NCBI GenBank assembly: GCA_039815465.1
Contig: JBCBZG010000012.1
Coordinates: forward strand, 1 to 64,000
Length of the DNA: 64,000 nucleotides
DNA from: Shimia_B sp039815465
GTDB taxonomy: Bacteria > Pseudomonadota > Alphaproteobacteria > Rhodobacterales > Rhodobacteraceae
Direction of reading: 5' to 3'
A program made the position numbers and the translations under genes. Positions within the stretch are counted from its first letter, which is position 1, and the number at the start of each line of letters is the position of its first letter. Under the pieces are notes generated by a model. The model saw only the letters and a list, made by a program, of their open reading frames with translations. It was not told where the DNA came from and searched no databases. Shown here one piece after another: positions 15,601 to 24,037 of the stretch.

Positions 15601-16602
15601 TTACGGCAGGAGCGTGCGCAGCTCCGCCATGACCTCCGCCCGCACTTCGACGCCGTCTCGCAGGGCCGCCGCTCGTCGGGAGAGCCGCCCGTCACCCGGG
15701 ACCCGCGCGCTGCCGTTCCCGTCGATCTCCGCACAAATGCGCGCGATATAATCGTCAAAGGCCGCGTTCCCAAACCGCGCCGGGTCCATGACAATCAGCG
15801 TCGCGCCGCCCTTAACGTTGAGGCCCCCCTTGGCCTCCCGCTCCGCATTGTCGACGGCGAGCGTCCCACCTGCGAGCGCGGCGCCCATGATCTCCACCAT
15901 CATGGCAATCGCTGCGCCCTTGTGCGCGCCAAAGGGCAATAGGCTGCGTGTCTCGAGGATCGCGGTCGGGTCAGCGCTCGCCGCGCCGCTGGCATCAAGG
16001 CCACCAGGCACGGGCAAATCGTGCCCCTCGGCCGCCGCCATCTTTACATCCATGAGCGCCACCACCGACGACGCCTGATCCCAAACAATCGGCGCCCGCC
16101 CCGCTCGCGGCGCGGCAAAAGACATCGGGTTCGTGCCAAAGACAGGCCGCACGCCCCCCTCCGGCACCACCATGGAGAGCGAGTTGACGACCGCGAATGC
16201 CACGAGCCCCGCCTCCGCAAACGGTTCGGTGTCATGGCGCAAGCCGCCCAAGTGATGGGCGTTGTGACAGGTCAGCGCCGCGACGCCCTGCGTGCGCGCC
16301 ATGTCGATCAGCTGTTCCCGCGCCGCCTCCGCCGCGATCTGGTAATAGCCATTGTCGCCATCCACACGCAGCACGCCCGGCGCCACCTGCGTGACCTCGG
16401 GTGCCGCCTCCGGGTTCGCATAGCCCGTGGCAAAGCTCGCCGCATAGGCCGGCAACATGCGGAGCCCGTGGCTGCGCGGCCCGTCCCGTTCGGATCGCAT
16501 GACAAGCTCCGCGATCACGTCACTGCCCGTCTCGTTCATACCCGCATGCACCAAAATGGCCTTAGCCGTGCCGCGCACCGCGTCCAAGCTGAGTGTTTCC
16601 AT
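15601..16602 (-). CDS. Ldh family NAD(P)-dependent oxidoreductase
   Basis: 333-residue member of the malate/L-lactate/ureidoglycolate dehydrogenase family (not the classical Rossmann-fold LDH). Family marks are the early RSERDGPRSHGLRMLP segment, HNAHHLGGLRHDTE (His pair, about residues 110-124), NSLSMVVPEGG and FGTNPMSFAAP. The substrate cannot be told from sequence; malate, sulfolactate, proline-related and ureidoglycolate enzymes belong here. The ATG at 16602 (METLSLDAVR) is preferred over upstream candidates. It diverges from hisB. Confidence 0.88.
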   Translation of the reverse strand: METLSLDAVRGTAKAILVHAGMNETGSDVIAELVMRSERDGPRSHGLRMLPAYAASFATGYANPEAAPEVTQVAPGVLRVDGDNGYYQIAAEAAREQLIDMARTQGVAALTCHNAHHLGGLRHDTEPFAEAGLVAFAVVNSLSMVVPEGGVRPVFGTNPMSFAAPRAGRAPIVWDQASSVVALMDVKMAAAEGHDLPVPGGLDASGAASADPTAILETRSLLPFGAHKGAAIAMMVEIMGAALAGGTLAVDNAEREAKGGLNVKGGATLIVMDPARFGNAAFDDYIARICAEIDGNGSARVPGDGRLSRRAAALRDGVEVRAEVMAELRTLLP

Positions 16603-16729
16603 CGCAAAACCCCGCATCCTACCTCTGGCCAAAACCTAGCAGTCCTGGCGCATAAAGGAACAGCGCCGCCCCCGTTGCGGCATCCCCTGCCGCTGCTATA
16701 AGCGCCCCGACCACGAAGGGGAGAGCGCC

Positions 16730-17317
16730 ATGCGCACCGCCACCATCACGCGCACCACCGCCGAAACCGATATCACGGTGACCATCGATCTCGACGGGAC
16801 TGGGCGCTACGACAATCAGACCGGCGTGGGCTTTTTTGACCACATGCTCGACCAACTGGCGCGTCACGCGCTCATCGACATGACCGTGCGTGCGACGGGT
16901 GACCTCCATATCGATGACCACCACACGGTGGAGGACACCGGCATCGCGCTCGGCCAGGCGCTGACCCAAGCCGTGGGCGACAAACGCGGTATCCGCCGCT
17001 ACGGCGACTGCCTTCTACCCATGGACGACGCGCTCGTGCGCGCGGCGCTTGACCTATCCGCGCGCCCATTTCTGGTGTGGAATGTCGAGCTACCCACGGC
17101 CAAAATCGGCACATTCGACACCGAACTCGTGCGCGAGTTCTTCCAAGCTTTCGCCACCCATGGCGGGATCACACTGCACGTTGACGCGCTCCACGGCGTC
17201 AATTCCCACCACATCGCGGAGGCCGCGTTCAAGGCCGTGGCCCGCGCGCTCCGCGACGCGCTCGAAACCGATCCGCGCAAATCCGACGCCATCCCATCCA
17301 CGAAAGGCGCGCTCTAA
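16730..17317 (+). CDS. hisB: Imidazoleglycerol-phosphate dehydratase
   Basis: 195-residue monofunctional HisB, which dehydrates imidazole glycerol phosphate in histidine synthesis. The Mn-binding motifs are DNQTGVGFFDHMLDQLARH (about residues 24-42), DDHHTVEDTGIALGQAL (about 63-79) and the repeat-half motif VNSHHIAEAAFKAVARALR near residue 165. It has GGGGAG upstream of the ATG and is followed one base later by hisH. Confidence 0.98.
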   Translation: MRTATITRTTAETDITVTIDLDGTGRYDNQTGVGFFDHMLDQLARHALIDMTVRATGDLHIDDHHTVEDTGIALGQALTQAVGDKRGIRRYGDCLLPMDDALVRAALDLSARPFLVWNVELPTAKIGTFDTELVREFFQAFATHGGITLHVDALHGVNSHHIAEAAFKAVARALRDALETDPRKSDAIPSTKGAL

Positions 17318-17318
17318 C

Positions 17319-17948
17319 GTGCTCACAGCCCTTATCGATTACGACAGCGGCAACCTGCACTCCGCCGCCAAAGCGTTCGAACGTATGGCCCGCGAAACCG
17401 ACGCAGGCGAGGTCATTGTGACGAACCGCCCCGAAGACGTGGAACGCGCGGACCGCATCGTGCTGCCCGGTGACGGCGCTTACCCGGCCTGCGCAGCCGC
17501 GCTGCGTGCGTCCGGCTGCTTTGAGGCGATGGTGGACGCCGTCGAACGCCGCGCGGTGCCCTTCCTCGGCATCTGCGTGGGCATGCAACTCATGGCGCGA
17601 GAAGGCCTCGAATTCGCGCCCACCCCGGGCCTCGGCTGGATCGCAGGCCAGGTCGTGCCCGTCGAGGCACCCGGCCTTAAGATCCCGCATATGGGCTGGA
17701 ACGACCTCACGCTCACCGCCGAACACCCCGTGCTTGACGGCGTGGCCACAGGCGATCACGCGTATTTCGTCCACTCCTACCACATGGCGATGGAGGCAGA
17801 GGGCGACCGCATCGCCCATGCCGATTACGGCGGCCCCGTCACTGCCATTGTGGCCAAGGACACGACGATCGGCACGCAGTTCCACCCTGAAAAAAGCCAA
17901 AAAACTGGCCTGCGCCTCATCGCGAACTTTCTGGCCTGGCGCCCCTGA
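17319..17948 (+). CDS. hisH: Imidazole glycerol phosphate synthase, glutaminase subunit
   Basis: 209-residue class I glutamine amidotransferase supplying ammonia to HisF. The catalytic triad is C86 (FLGICVGMQ), H189 and E191 (FHPEKSQ). The start is GTG at 17319, one base after the hisB stop, so translation is probably coupled. Its partner hisF lies about 1.5 kb downstream, beyond a DUF2147 gene on the other strand. Confidence 0.97.
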   Translation: MLTALIDYDSGNLHSAAKAFERMARETDAGEVIVTNRPEDVERADRIVLPGDGAYPACAAALRASGCFEAMVDAVERRAVPFLGICVGMQLMAREGLEFAPTPGLGWIAGQVVPVEAPGLKIPHMGWNDLTLTAEHPVLDGVATGDHAYFVHSYHMAMEAEGDRIAHADYGGPVTAIVAKDTTIGTQFHPEKSQKTGLRLIANFLAWRP

Positions 17949-18148
17949 CGGATGCGAGGGGCCAGCCCCTCGCGCTCCCCGAAGTTATTTCGGACATAAG
18001 AAAGGCAAAGACCGCCCTGCCTTTCTTTCGTCCTCAAATACTTCCCCCCGGGAGGGCCGCCGCAGGCGGAACGCGCGCAGCGCGCCACCGAAGGTTCAAG
18101 CCTGAAAGGCGCAGAAGGGAGGCGGGTGGGCCCGCCTTAGAACCCAAA
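17949..18148. repeat. GC-rich intergenic repeat region of rhodobacterial type
   Basis: 200 bases without a gene. It holds several small palindromes (GAGGGGCCAGCCCCTC at 17956-17971, GCGCGCAGCGCGC near 18073) and a stretch around 18028-18062 reading TTTCGTCCTCAAATACTTCC followed by C-rich sequence. Very similar modules recur between genes in Rhodobacteraceae genomes (recalled, not searched). No coding potential was recognised. Confidence 0.5.
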
Positions 18149-18178
18149 AAGCAGCGCCGGACGAGGGCGCTGCTTTCA
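18147..18178 (-). terminator. Terminator after the DUF2147 gene
   Basis: A perfect 11-base-pair stem (AAAGCAGCGCC and complement, six-base loop) 15 bases beyond the minus-strand stop, followed by U on that strand. U-rich arms on both sides make it potentially bidirectional, so it could also stop hisBH transcripts. Confidence 0.8.
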
Positions 18179-18192
18179 CGGAATGATCTAAA

Positions 18193-18573
18193 TCAGTTGA
18201 CGCGCGACCAGGTTTGGCCGCGGCACACAAGGCCGCCCAGGACACAGCCCGAAACCTCGAGCGCGTTGCCGCTCAGATCCATCTTGGACTTATAGACCTT
18301 GTCTTCATCCGGCGCCCAAATCGTACCGCCGCGATACTTGCCGTCACCTTCCGACGCCATGCCCGCAATAATCTGGCGCCCCACGATGGATTGATCCCCG
18401 TCGCCGCCCACGGCTGTGATCATGCCGCAAATGGACGACCCGCACGGCACCATGTTCACCTGGATAAACGCGCCGGTATCGCTGGCTTCCGATTGCCAGG
18501 TCCCCAGCACATCATCGGCCATCGCCGCGGAGCCTAAAATCGCCGCCGCTGCTGCTGCAATCAGTGTTTTCAT
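18193..18573 (-). CDS. DUF2147 family secreted protein
   Basis: 126-residue exported protein. Signal peptide residues 1-19 (MKTLIAAAAAAILGSAAMA), then the DUF2147 pattern: DDVLGTWQSEASDTGAFIQV, CGSSICGMI with two nearby Cys, GTIWAPDEDKVYKSKMDLSGNALEVSGCVLGGLVCRGQTW near the end. The family is a small beta-barrel, lipocalin-like fold of unknown function. Four conserved Cys may form disulfides. It interrupts the his gene cluster on the opposite strand. Confidence 0.85.
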   Translation of the reverse strand: MKTLIAAAAAAILGSAAMADDVLGTWQSEASDTGAFIQVNMVPCGSSICGMITAVGGDGDQSIVGRQIIAGMASEGDGKYRGGTIWAPDEDKVYKSKMDLSGNALEVSGCVLGGLVCRGQTWSRVN

Positions 18574-18703
18574 TGGTCTTCTCCCTTAGACTGGCCGCAG
18601 TCTGACCGCGCAGCCCCCTCGCGTTCAAGTCTGACGTTGGGGCAGAGCATTTGCATCGCCGCCCGCCCCATGCCACATCGCGCGCGACGATTAGGAGCCC
18701 GCC

Positions 18704-19438
18704 ATGATCCTTTACCCCGCCATCGACCTCAAAGACGGCCAGGCCGTGCGACTTTTGCGCGGGGAGATGGACCAGGCCACCGTCTTCAATGACAGCCCAG
18801 CAGACCAGGCCCGCGCTTTTGCTGATGCGGGGGCGGCGTGGCTCCACCTTGTGGACCTCAACGGCGCATTTGCTGGCGAGCCGGTCAATGGCGCGGCGGT
18901 GGAGGCGATCTTGGCGGCCACAAACCTGCCCGCGCAGCTCGGCGGTGGCATCCGCGACATGGCCACGATTGAGGCCTGGATGGCAAAGGGCCTCGCGCGC
19001 GTGATCTTAGGCACAGTGGCGGTTGAGAACCCGGCCCTGGTGCGCGAAGCCGCCCGGGCCTTTCCCGGCGCCATCGCCGTGGGCCTCGATGCGCGTGGCG
19101 GGCGCGTGGCCACCCGCGGCTGGGCGGAGGAGACGGAGCATATGGTCACGGACCTCGCCAAATCCTACGAGGACGCTGGTGTCGCGGCCATCATCTACAC
19201 CGATATCGACCGCGACGGGGCCATGGGCGGACCCAACGTCCAGGCCACCGCTGACCTCGCGCGGGCCGTCACGATCCCGGTCATCGCCTCGGGCGGGGTC
19301 TCCTCTATGGCCGATCTCACGGCGCTCCGGGACACCGGGGTCATCTCCGGCGCGATTTCGGGGCGTGCGCTTTATGATGGGGCCATCGATCTGGCAGAGG
19401 CGCTCGCGCTGCTGGCGGGCACGGACCAAACCGGGTAG
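18704..19438 (+). CDS. hisA: ProFAR isomerase (HisA)
   Basis: 244-residue beta/alpha barrel isomerase of histidine synthesis. It shows the first-half motif YPAIDLKDGQAVRLLRG with catalytic Asp8, QLGGGIRD (about residues 78-85), and second-half catalytic Asp in YTDIDRDGAMGGPN. TTAGGAG precedes the ATG. It is followed nine bases later by hisF. Confidence 0.98.
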   Translation: MILYPAIDLKDGQAVRLLRGEMDQATVFNDSPADQARAFADAGAAWLHLVDLNGAFAGEPVNGAAVEAILAATNLPAQLGGGIRDMATIEAWMAKGLARVILGTVAVENPALVREAARAFPGAIAVGLDARGGRVATRGWAEETEHMVTDLAKSYEDAGVAAIIYTDIDRDGAMGGPNVQATADLARAVTIPVIASGGVSSMADLTALRDTGVISGAISGRALYDGAIDLAEALALLAGTDQTG

Positions 19439-19447
19439 CACATCGCC

Positions 19448-20212
19448 ATGCTGAAAATTCGCATCATCCCCTGCCTCGACGTCGCCGACGGGCGCGTGGT
19501 CAAGGGCGTCAACTTCGTCGATCTCGTGGACGCGGGCGACCCGGTGGAGGCCGCGCGCGCTTATGACGCTGCCGGCGCGGACGAACTTTGTTTCCTCGAC
19601 ATCAACGCCACCCATGAGAACCGCGGGACGATGTTCAACCTGGTGCGCCGCACCGCCGAAAGCTGCTACATCCCGCTCACGGTGGGCGGCGGCGTACGCA
19701 GCCAGGAGGATGTGCGCGCGCTCCTGCTCGCAGGTGCGGACAAGGTCAGCTTTAACTCTGCGGCTGTGGCGAACCCGGATGTGATCGCCGCTGCGGCCGA
19801 ACGCTTCGGTGCGCAGTGCATCGTCTGCGCCATCGACGCCAAGACGGTGGAGCCTGGGCGCTGGGAAATCTTTACCCATGGCGGGCGTCGCCCAACGGGG
19901 ATCGACGCCGTGGAATTTGCGCGCACCGTCGTCGCCAAAGGCGCGGGGGAGATTTTGCTGACCTCCATGGACCGCGACGGCACGCGCGCGGGCTTCAACC
20001 TGCCGCTCACGCGCGCGATCTCGGACGCGGTGGATGTGCCGGTCATCGCGTCGGGCGGGGTGGGCACGCTCGACCACCTCGTCGATGGTGTGACCAAAGG
20101 CGGCGCGAGCGCGGTGCTCGCGGCGTCAATTTTCCACTTCGGCGACTACACCATTGGTGAAGCAAAGGCCCATATGGCCGCCGCAGGTCTGCCCATGCGG
20201 GTGGCGGCATGA
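19448..20212 (+). CDS. hisF: Imidazole glycerol phosphate synthase, cyclase subunit
   Basis: 254-residue barrel that condenses PRFAR with ammonia from HisH. Catalytic Asp11 (IIPCLDVADGRVVKG) and the second Asp in VCAIDAKTVEPG are present, as are TVGGGVRS and VPVIASGGVGTLDHLVDGV. Its ATG-stop overlap with hisE (ATGA) shows translational coupling. Confidence 0.98.
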   Translation: MLKIRIIPCLDVADGRVVKGVNFVDLVDAGDPVEAARAYDAAGADELCFLDINATHENRGTMFNLVRRTAESCYIPLTVGGGVRSQEDVRALLLAGADKVSFNSAAVANPDVIAAAAERFGAQCIVCAIDAKTVEPGRWEIFTHGGRRPTGIDAVEFARTVVAKGAGEILLTSMDRDGTRAGFNLPLTRAISDAVDVPVIASGGVGTLDHLVDGVTKGGASAVLAASIFHFGDYTIGEAKAHMAAAGLPMRVAA

Positions 20213-20514
20213 GCCTCCACGACCTCGCCGCGACCATCGCCGCGCGACAGGGTGCGGACCCCGACAGCTCCTGGACGGCGAAACTCCTGTCTAAAGGACC
20301 CGAAAAATGTGCGGAAAAGTTCGGGGAAGAGGCGATTGAGGCGGTCATTGAGGCCGTAAAAGGCGACCGCGCGCGCCTCACGGCGGAGGCTGCCGATGTG
20401 CTTTACCACCTGCTCGTGATGCTGGCCGCACGGGGCGTGACGCTCGCGGATGTTGAGGCAGAGCTTGCGCGGCGAGAAGGAACGTCGGGGATTGCGGAGA
20501 AGGCTGGGCGCTGA
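20209..20514 (+). CDS. hisE: Phosphoribosyl-ATP diphosphatase
   Basis: 101-residue MazG-like pyrophosphohydrolase for the second step of histidine synthesis. The metal-binding pattern KFGEEAIEAVIEAVKGD followed by EAADVLYHLLVML is clear. The start overlaps the hisF stop by four bases. Not fused to HisI, as is usual in alphaproteobacteria. Confidence 0.97.
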   Translation: MSLHDLAATIAARQGADPDSSWTAKLLSKGPEKCAEKFGEEAIEAVIEAVKGDRARLTAEAADVLYHLLVMLAARGVTLADVEAELARREGTSGIAEKAGR

Positions 20515-20558
20515 CCCACGCCATGTTTTAGCCTACAGGCGAAAGGTTTCGTGCTAAA

Positions 20559-20631
20559 GCGCCGTTCCGAGGGGTGGCGCTCGCGCCGCCCCGTGGGGGC
20601 GGAACGGCGCGGCCCGACGGGGCCGTCGGGC
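20559..20631. repeat. Two adjacent strong hairpins between converging genes
   Basis: First hairpin: perfect 11-base-pair outer stem GCGCCGTTCCG (20559-20569 with 20600-20610) enclosing a second GGGGTGGCG-type stem. Second hairpin: GCCCGACG with CGTCGGGC (20612-20631, four-base loop). They lie between the ends of hisE and the following minus-strand gene. Neither is followed by a U run, so they resemble REP-type or barrier hairpins more than classical terminators. Confidence 0.7.
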
Positions 20632-20676
20632 ACGTAACTTGCGGCTATGCTGTTCTTTCGCGCCAGGGGCTCCGCG

Positions 20677-21672
20677 CTAGCGCAACCAGAACCCTTCGCG
20701 CTTGATCGTGTTGCGGATCTGTTGCTCCCGCCGCGGCAGGTTGTCTTGATCAAAGAGCGCCCGCACCTTGTGGCCGCGCTTTTGGTAGATCATCCGCAAA
20801 AAGGCCTCATGCTCCTTGAGCACCTTTTTGACCTTGTTGGGTGTCGTGATCTCCTCCAGCGCCGCAACGGTGGCGTCGGGCTCCTTGGCGTAGAGCAGCG
20901 GCAAGAGCCTGTAGTGACAGCTCACGGACCCGTCGAGCAGCCCGTCGGGGATCACATGGCGCCCCCCACCCAGCGCGTGGATCACAAGCGGCAGCGCCAC
21001 CTGATCGAGCCATGGGCTCAGGCTTTGCACCACAAGCGGCTCTGGGCGGTCATCGCGGATGCCTACGGCGTATTCGGTGAACTTCGCCCCGAACTCATGG
21101 GGGCACGACCCGAAAAACCAGCCCGCGTTGAAATAGAGGTAGCGCTGCCAGTACTCATCAGGATGTGACAGATCGAGCGAGCTTTGGAAATCGAGCCCGA
21201 ACTTGTCGTAAAGCGAGCCCCAGATTTCATTGTAACCCGGCCCATAGAGTTCCAGCGTGGGCCAGGTCGCCGTGCGCATCATCGACGCGCTCGGGCGGCT
21301 GAAATCAAACGGCACCTCGGTGAGCTCGGACAGGATCAGCGTGTCACTGTCGAAAAACACGAACGGCTCCCCCTTGGGGAGCGCTTTGAGCACTTCGATC
21401 TTGTTGCCATAGGCGTAGTTTGACCCGAAATGCTCGTTCTCAAACGGTAAAATCTCGGCCCCAAGGCTGCTCAGCAGGCCCCGCAAAGCGCGGGAGCCGA
21501 TGCGCGGGTCGAAATCCCACCGCGGGCCAGGCTGCGGTTCGCCCACAAATAGGCGACCTTTGAACTTTGGGGAATTCTTGCGCAGCGACGCGGCGAAAAG
21601 CGCGGCTTCATAGCCCACGCGCCCCTTTTGACCGATCACGACGATGTTGAAATTTGCTGCGGCCATGGCCAT
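20677..21672 (-). CDS. Putative glycosyltransferase-like protein
   Basis: 331-residue cytosolic protein, not assigned to a named family. An N-terminal Rossmann-like start (FNIVVIGQKGRVGYEAALFAASLRK), a central FVFFDSDTLIL with a DxD-type motif near residue 115, and LYFNAGWFFG near residue 190 resemble GT-A nucleotide-sugar transferases. The acceptor and donor are unknown. The ATG at 21672 was chosen because GGGGGAG lies about 11 bases upstream; 21666 is an alternative. It converges with hisE and is followed by the hairpin pair. Confidence 0.6.
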   Translation of the reverse strand: MAMAAANFNIVVIGQKGRVGYEAALFAASLRKNSPKFKGRLFVGEPQPGPRWDFDPRIGSRALRGLLSSLGAEILPFENEHFGSNYAYGNKIEVLKALPKGEPFVFFDSDTLILSELTEVPFDFSRPSASMMRTATWPTLELYGPGYNEIWGSLYDKFGLDFQSSLDLSHPDEYWQRYLYFNAGWFFGSCPHEFGAKFTEYAVGIRDDRPEPLVVQSLSPWLDQVALPLVIHALGGGRHVIPDGLLDGSVSCHYRLLPLLYAKEPDATVAALEEITTPNKVKKVLKEHEAFLRMIYQKRGHKVRALFDQDNLPRREQQIRNTIKREGFWLR

Positions 21673-21779
21673 CCGTTCCACTGCTCCCCCATAGCTATAG
21701 GGCAGGTCTGGGGCCGGGTGAACCCATGGGCGGCGCTTTCACCGCCCGCAGGACACAGGAAGGCGCGCGGCGCCCCCGC

Positions 21780-23270
21780 CTAGCTGTCGAGATAGGCACG
21801 CAGCGTCGCTTCGACGCCCGTGGTCTCCAGACTTTCCATCCATTTGGCAAAGGCCAGCTGGAACCGCGGGTTGTCTGCCAGATCGCCGTAGAAATGGCGC
21901 TGTTCCAACCAAGCTTGCGGCTCGCGCTTGGCCAGGCCCGCCGCTTTGGTCAGATCATCCCAAACGGGGTCGTTGGGTGCGATCTGGCTGCCATCCTCGC
22001 GGGTACCGCCGCACATCCGCGCCCAAAGCGCCTGGCTCAACGCCAGCCCCTCGAGCGGGGTCGCGCGCGCCACGGCGTCGCGGATCACGGGCAGCACAGC
22101 GCCCGTGTGGCGCGAGGACCCGTCAAAGGCCACGCGCCGCACCGTGTCGTAGATCGCAGCGTTCGAGAATCGGGCGTCGATCAGCTCCACATACTGCGCG
22201 GGTGTCATGCCTGGCACGGGGTCCACCAGCGGCGCGATCTCCGTCAGGGCCACCTTGCGCAGCAGGCCACGGATCAGCGGATGGGCCATCGCCTCCGCAA
22301 TCGTTTCAAGGCCTAAAAGCTCTGCCGGGGCCGCGATGACCTGGTGGCCACCGTTGAGCATCCGCAGCTTCATGGCTTCATGGGCGTGCACGCTCTGCGA
22401 CAGCGTCGCGCCGACATATTCCCACGCGGGCCGCCCGGCGCAGAAATCATCCTCGATCACCCATTGGCGGAAGTTTTCGTGGGTGACAGGGGCCTGGTCC
22501 GCCACGCCGAGGCTTTCCGCCAGTGCGAGCTCCCCCGGTCCTGTCGCGGGGACGATGCAATCGACCATGGAGTTGGGAAAGCTCACATTTTCAGCCACCC
22601 AGGCCCCGAGCGCGGGGTCGCACATATCCGCAAGGCCGGTGACGACCTCGCTCAAGATCGTCCCATTGCCCGGCAGGTTGTCACAGCTTTGGCAGGTGAA
22701 AGGCCCCGTCCCCGCCGCCCGGCGCGCGCGCAGCGCCGCCAGGATGGCCCCGAACGCGGTGCGCGGCGCATCAAGTTTGCGCGCGTCATGGACCATGTCG
22801 GGGTGGTCGGCATCGAAGCGCTTCGTCGCCGGATCCAGGAAATACCCCCCCTCGGTCACTGTCAGCGACACGATGCGGATGGCTGGGTCGGTCATCTGAC
22901 GGATGAGCGGGCCGTGACCGTCCTCAATCGGCAGATACCCGATCATGGAGCCCACGACCTCTGCCGAGGTGCCGCTGGGGTCGAGCTCGATCAGCGTTGT
23001 GAGATAGTCCTGGGCGGCCAGGCGGGCGCGCTGCGGCTCGTCCTCGTGCCGCACGCTCGCGCCGATGATCGCCCAGCTATTGGCGCGACCCTGCTGCATC
23101 AGACGGTGCAGATACCAGGCCTGATGGGCTCGGTGAAAATTGCCCAAACCGATATGCACGATTCCTGGCGTAAGCTTCGTCCGGTCATAGTCCGGACGCA
23201 GGATCCCATCCGGGAGCGCCGCCAGGGTGTCATTTCTCAGGGGAAGGTGCTGCGTACTTTGATCTTTCAT
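21780..23270 (-). CDS. mtlK: Mannitol 2-dehydrogenase
   Basis: 496-residue polyol dehydrogenase oxidising D-mannitol (and related polyols) to the ketose. An NAD-binding start (GIVHIGLGNFHRAHQAWYL, about residues 36-54) and the catalytic-region motif KLRMLNGGHQVIAAPAELLG are typical of the long-chain mannitol dehydrogenase family. The chosen ATG overlaps the smoS stop (TGATG); an ATG four codons earlier is possible. It is the last gene of smoEFGK-smoS-mtlK, the same order as the characterised Rhodobacter sphaeroides polyol operon. Confidence 0.93.
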   Translation of the reverse strand: MKDQSTQHLPLRNDTLAALPDGILRPDYDRTKLTPGIVHIGLGNFHRAHQAWYLHRLMQQGRANSWAIIGASVRHEDEPQRARLAAQDYLTTLIELDPSGTSAEVVGSMIGYLPIEDGHGPLIRQMTDPAIRIVSLTVTEGGYFLDPATKRFDADHPDMVHDARKLDAPRTAFGAILAALRARRAAGTGPFTCQSCDNLPGNGTILSEVVTGLADMCDPALGAWVAENVSFPNSMVDCIVPATGPGELALAESLGVADQAPVTHENFRQWVIEDDFCAGRPAWEYVGATLSQSVHAHEAMKLRMLNGGHQVIAAPAELLGLETIAEAMAHPLIRGLLRKVALTEIAPLVDPVPGMTPAQYVELIDARFSNAAIYDTVRRVAFDGSSRHTGAVLPVIRDAVARATPLEGLALSQALWARMCGGTREDGSQIAPNDPVWDDLTKAAGLAKREPQAWLEQRHFYGDLADNPRFQLAFAKWMESLETTGVEATLRAYLDS

Positions 23271-24037
23271 CAGCTCATCCATTGCCCACCATCCACATTG
23301 TAGGTTTGTGCCACAACATATTCGGCCTCCTCACTGGCCAAAAAGACAGCCATTCCAACGAGATCATCCGCACGCCCCATGCGCCCATAGGGCACGGCTG
23401 CGCCGACCTCTGCCTTTTTCTGGCCCGGGGCTTTGCCCTCGTATTTTGCAAAAAACGCGTCCACACCGTCCCAATGTTCGCCATCGACGACACCCGGTGA
23501 AATCGCGTTCACGTTGATGCCGTGCTGGATCAGGTTCAGACCCGCGCTCTGGGTTAGGCTGATCACCGCGGCCTTAGAGGCGCAGTAGACCGCCACGAGC
23601 GGCTCCCCCCTGCGTCCGGCTTGGCTGGCCATATTGATGATCTTGCCCTTGATGCCGCGCGCGATCATGTGGCGCGCGACGGCTTGCATCATGAAAAGCG
23701 GGCCCGACACGTTGATGTCGAAAACCCGCTTAAAGTCGTCGCGATCAATGTCAACGATGGGCGCCGCCGTAAACACCGCCGCGTTGTTGACGAGGATATC
23801 GATCTGACCCAGGGCCTCTGTCGCCGTCTCAACGCCCGCCGCGATGCTGTCTGCGTCTGTGACGTCAAGCGCGACGGCCACGGCGCCAATCTCTGCCGCT
23901 GCGGCCCTAGCCCGGTCCGTGTCGATATCCGCAATCGCCACCTGCGCGCCTTCGGCGATATAGGCCTTAGCAAAGGCAAAACCGATGCCGCGAGCGGCAC
24001 CGGTAATGAGCGCAGATTTGCCCTGTAGTCGCGTCAT
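23270..24037 (-). CDS. smoS: Sorbitol dehydrogenase (short-chain type)
   Basis: 255-residue short-chain dehydrogenase, likely oxidising sorbitol (D-glucitol) to fructose. Rossmann motif TGAARGIG (residues 12-19), NNAA (about 88-91), catalytic YCASK and the C-terminal VVAQTYNVDGGQWMS are present. It overlaps smoK by four bases (ATGA) and mtlK by one base, so the three are translationally coupled. Substrate assignment relies on operon context and similarity to SmoS. Confidence 0.92.
   Translation of the reverse strand: MTRLQGKSALITGAARGIGFAFAKAYIAEGAQVAIADIDTDRARAAAAEIGAVAVALDVTDADSIAAGVETATEALGQIDILVNNAAVFTAAPIVDIDRDDFKRVFDINVSGPLFMMQAVARHMIARGIKGKIINMASQAGRRGEPLVAVYCASKAAVISLTQSAGLNLIQHGINVNAISPGVVDGEHWDGVDAFFAKYEGKAPGQKKAEVGAAVPYGRMGRADDLVGMAVFLASEEAEYVVAQTYNVDGGQWMS

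Noticed and set aside
14096..15751. Long plus-strand open frame across tig
   Set aside because: It is the antisense shadow of the trigger factor gene, which has clear family motifs on the other strand.
19007..20077. Minus-strand frame of 356 codons
   Set aside because: It is antisense to hisA and hisF.
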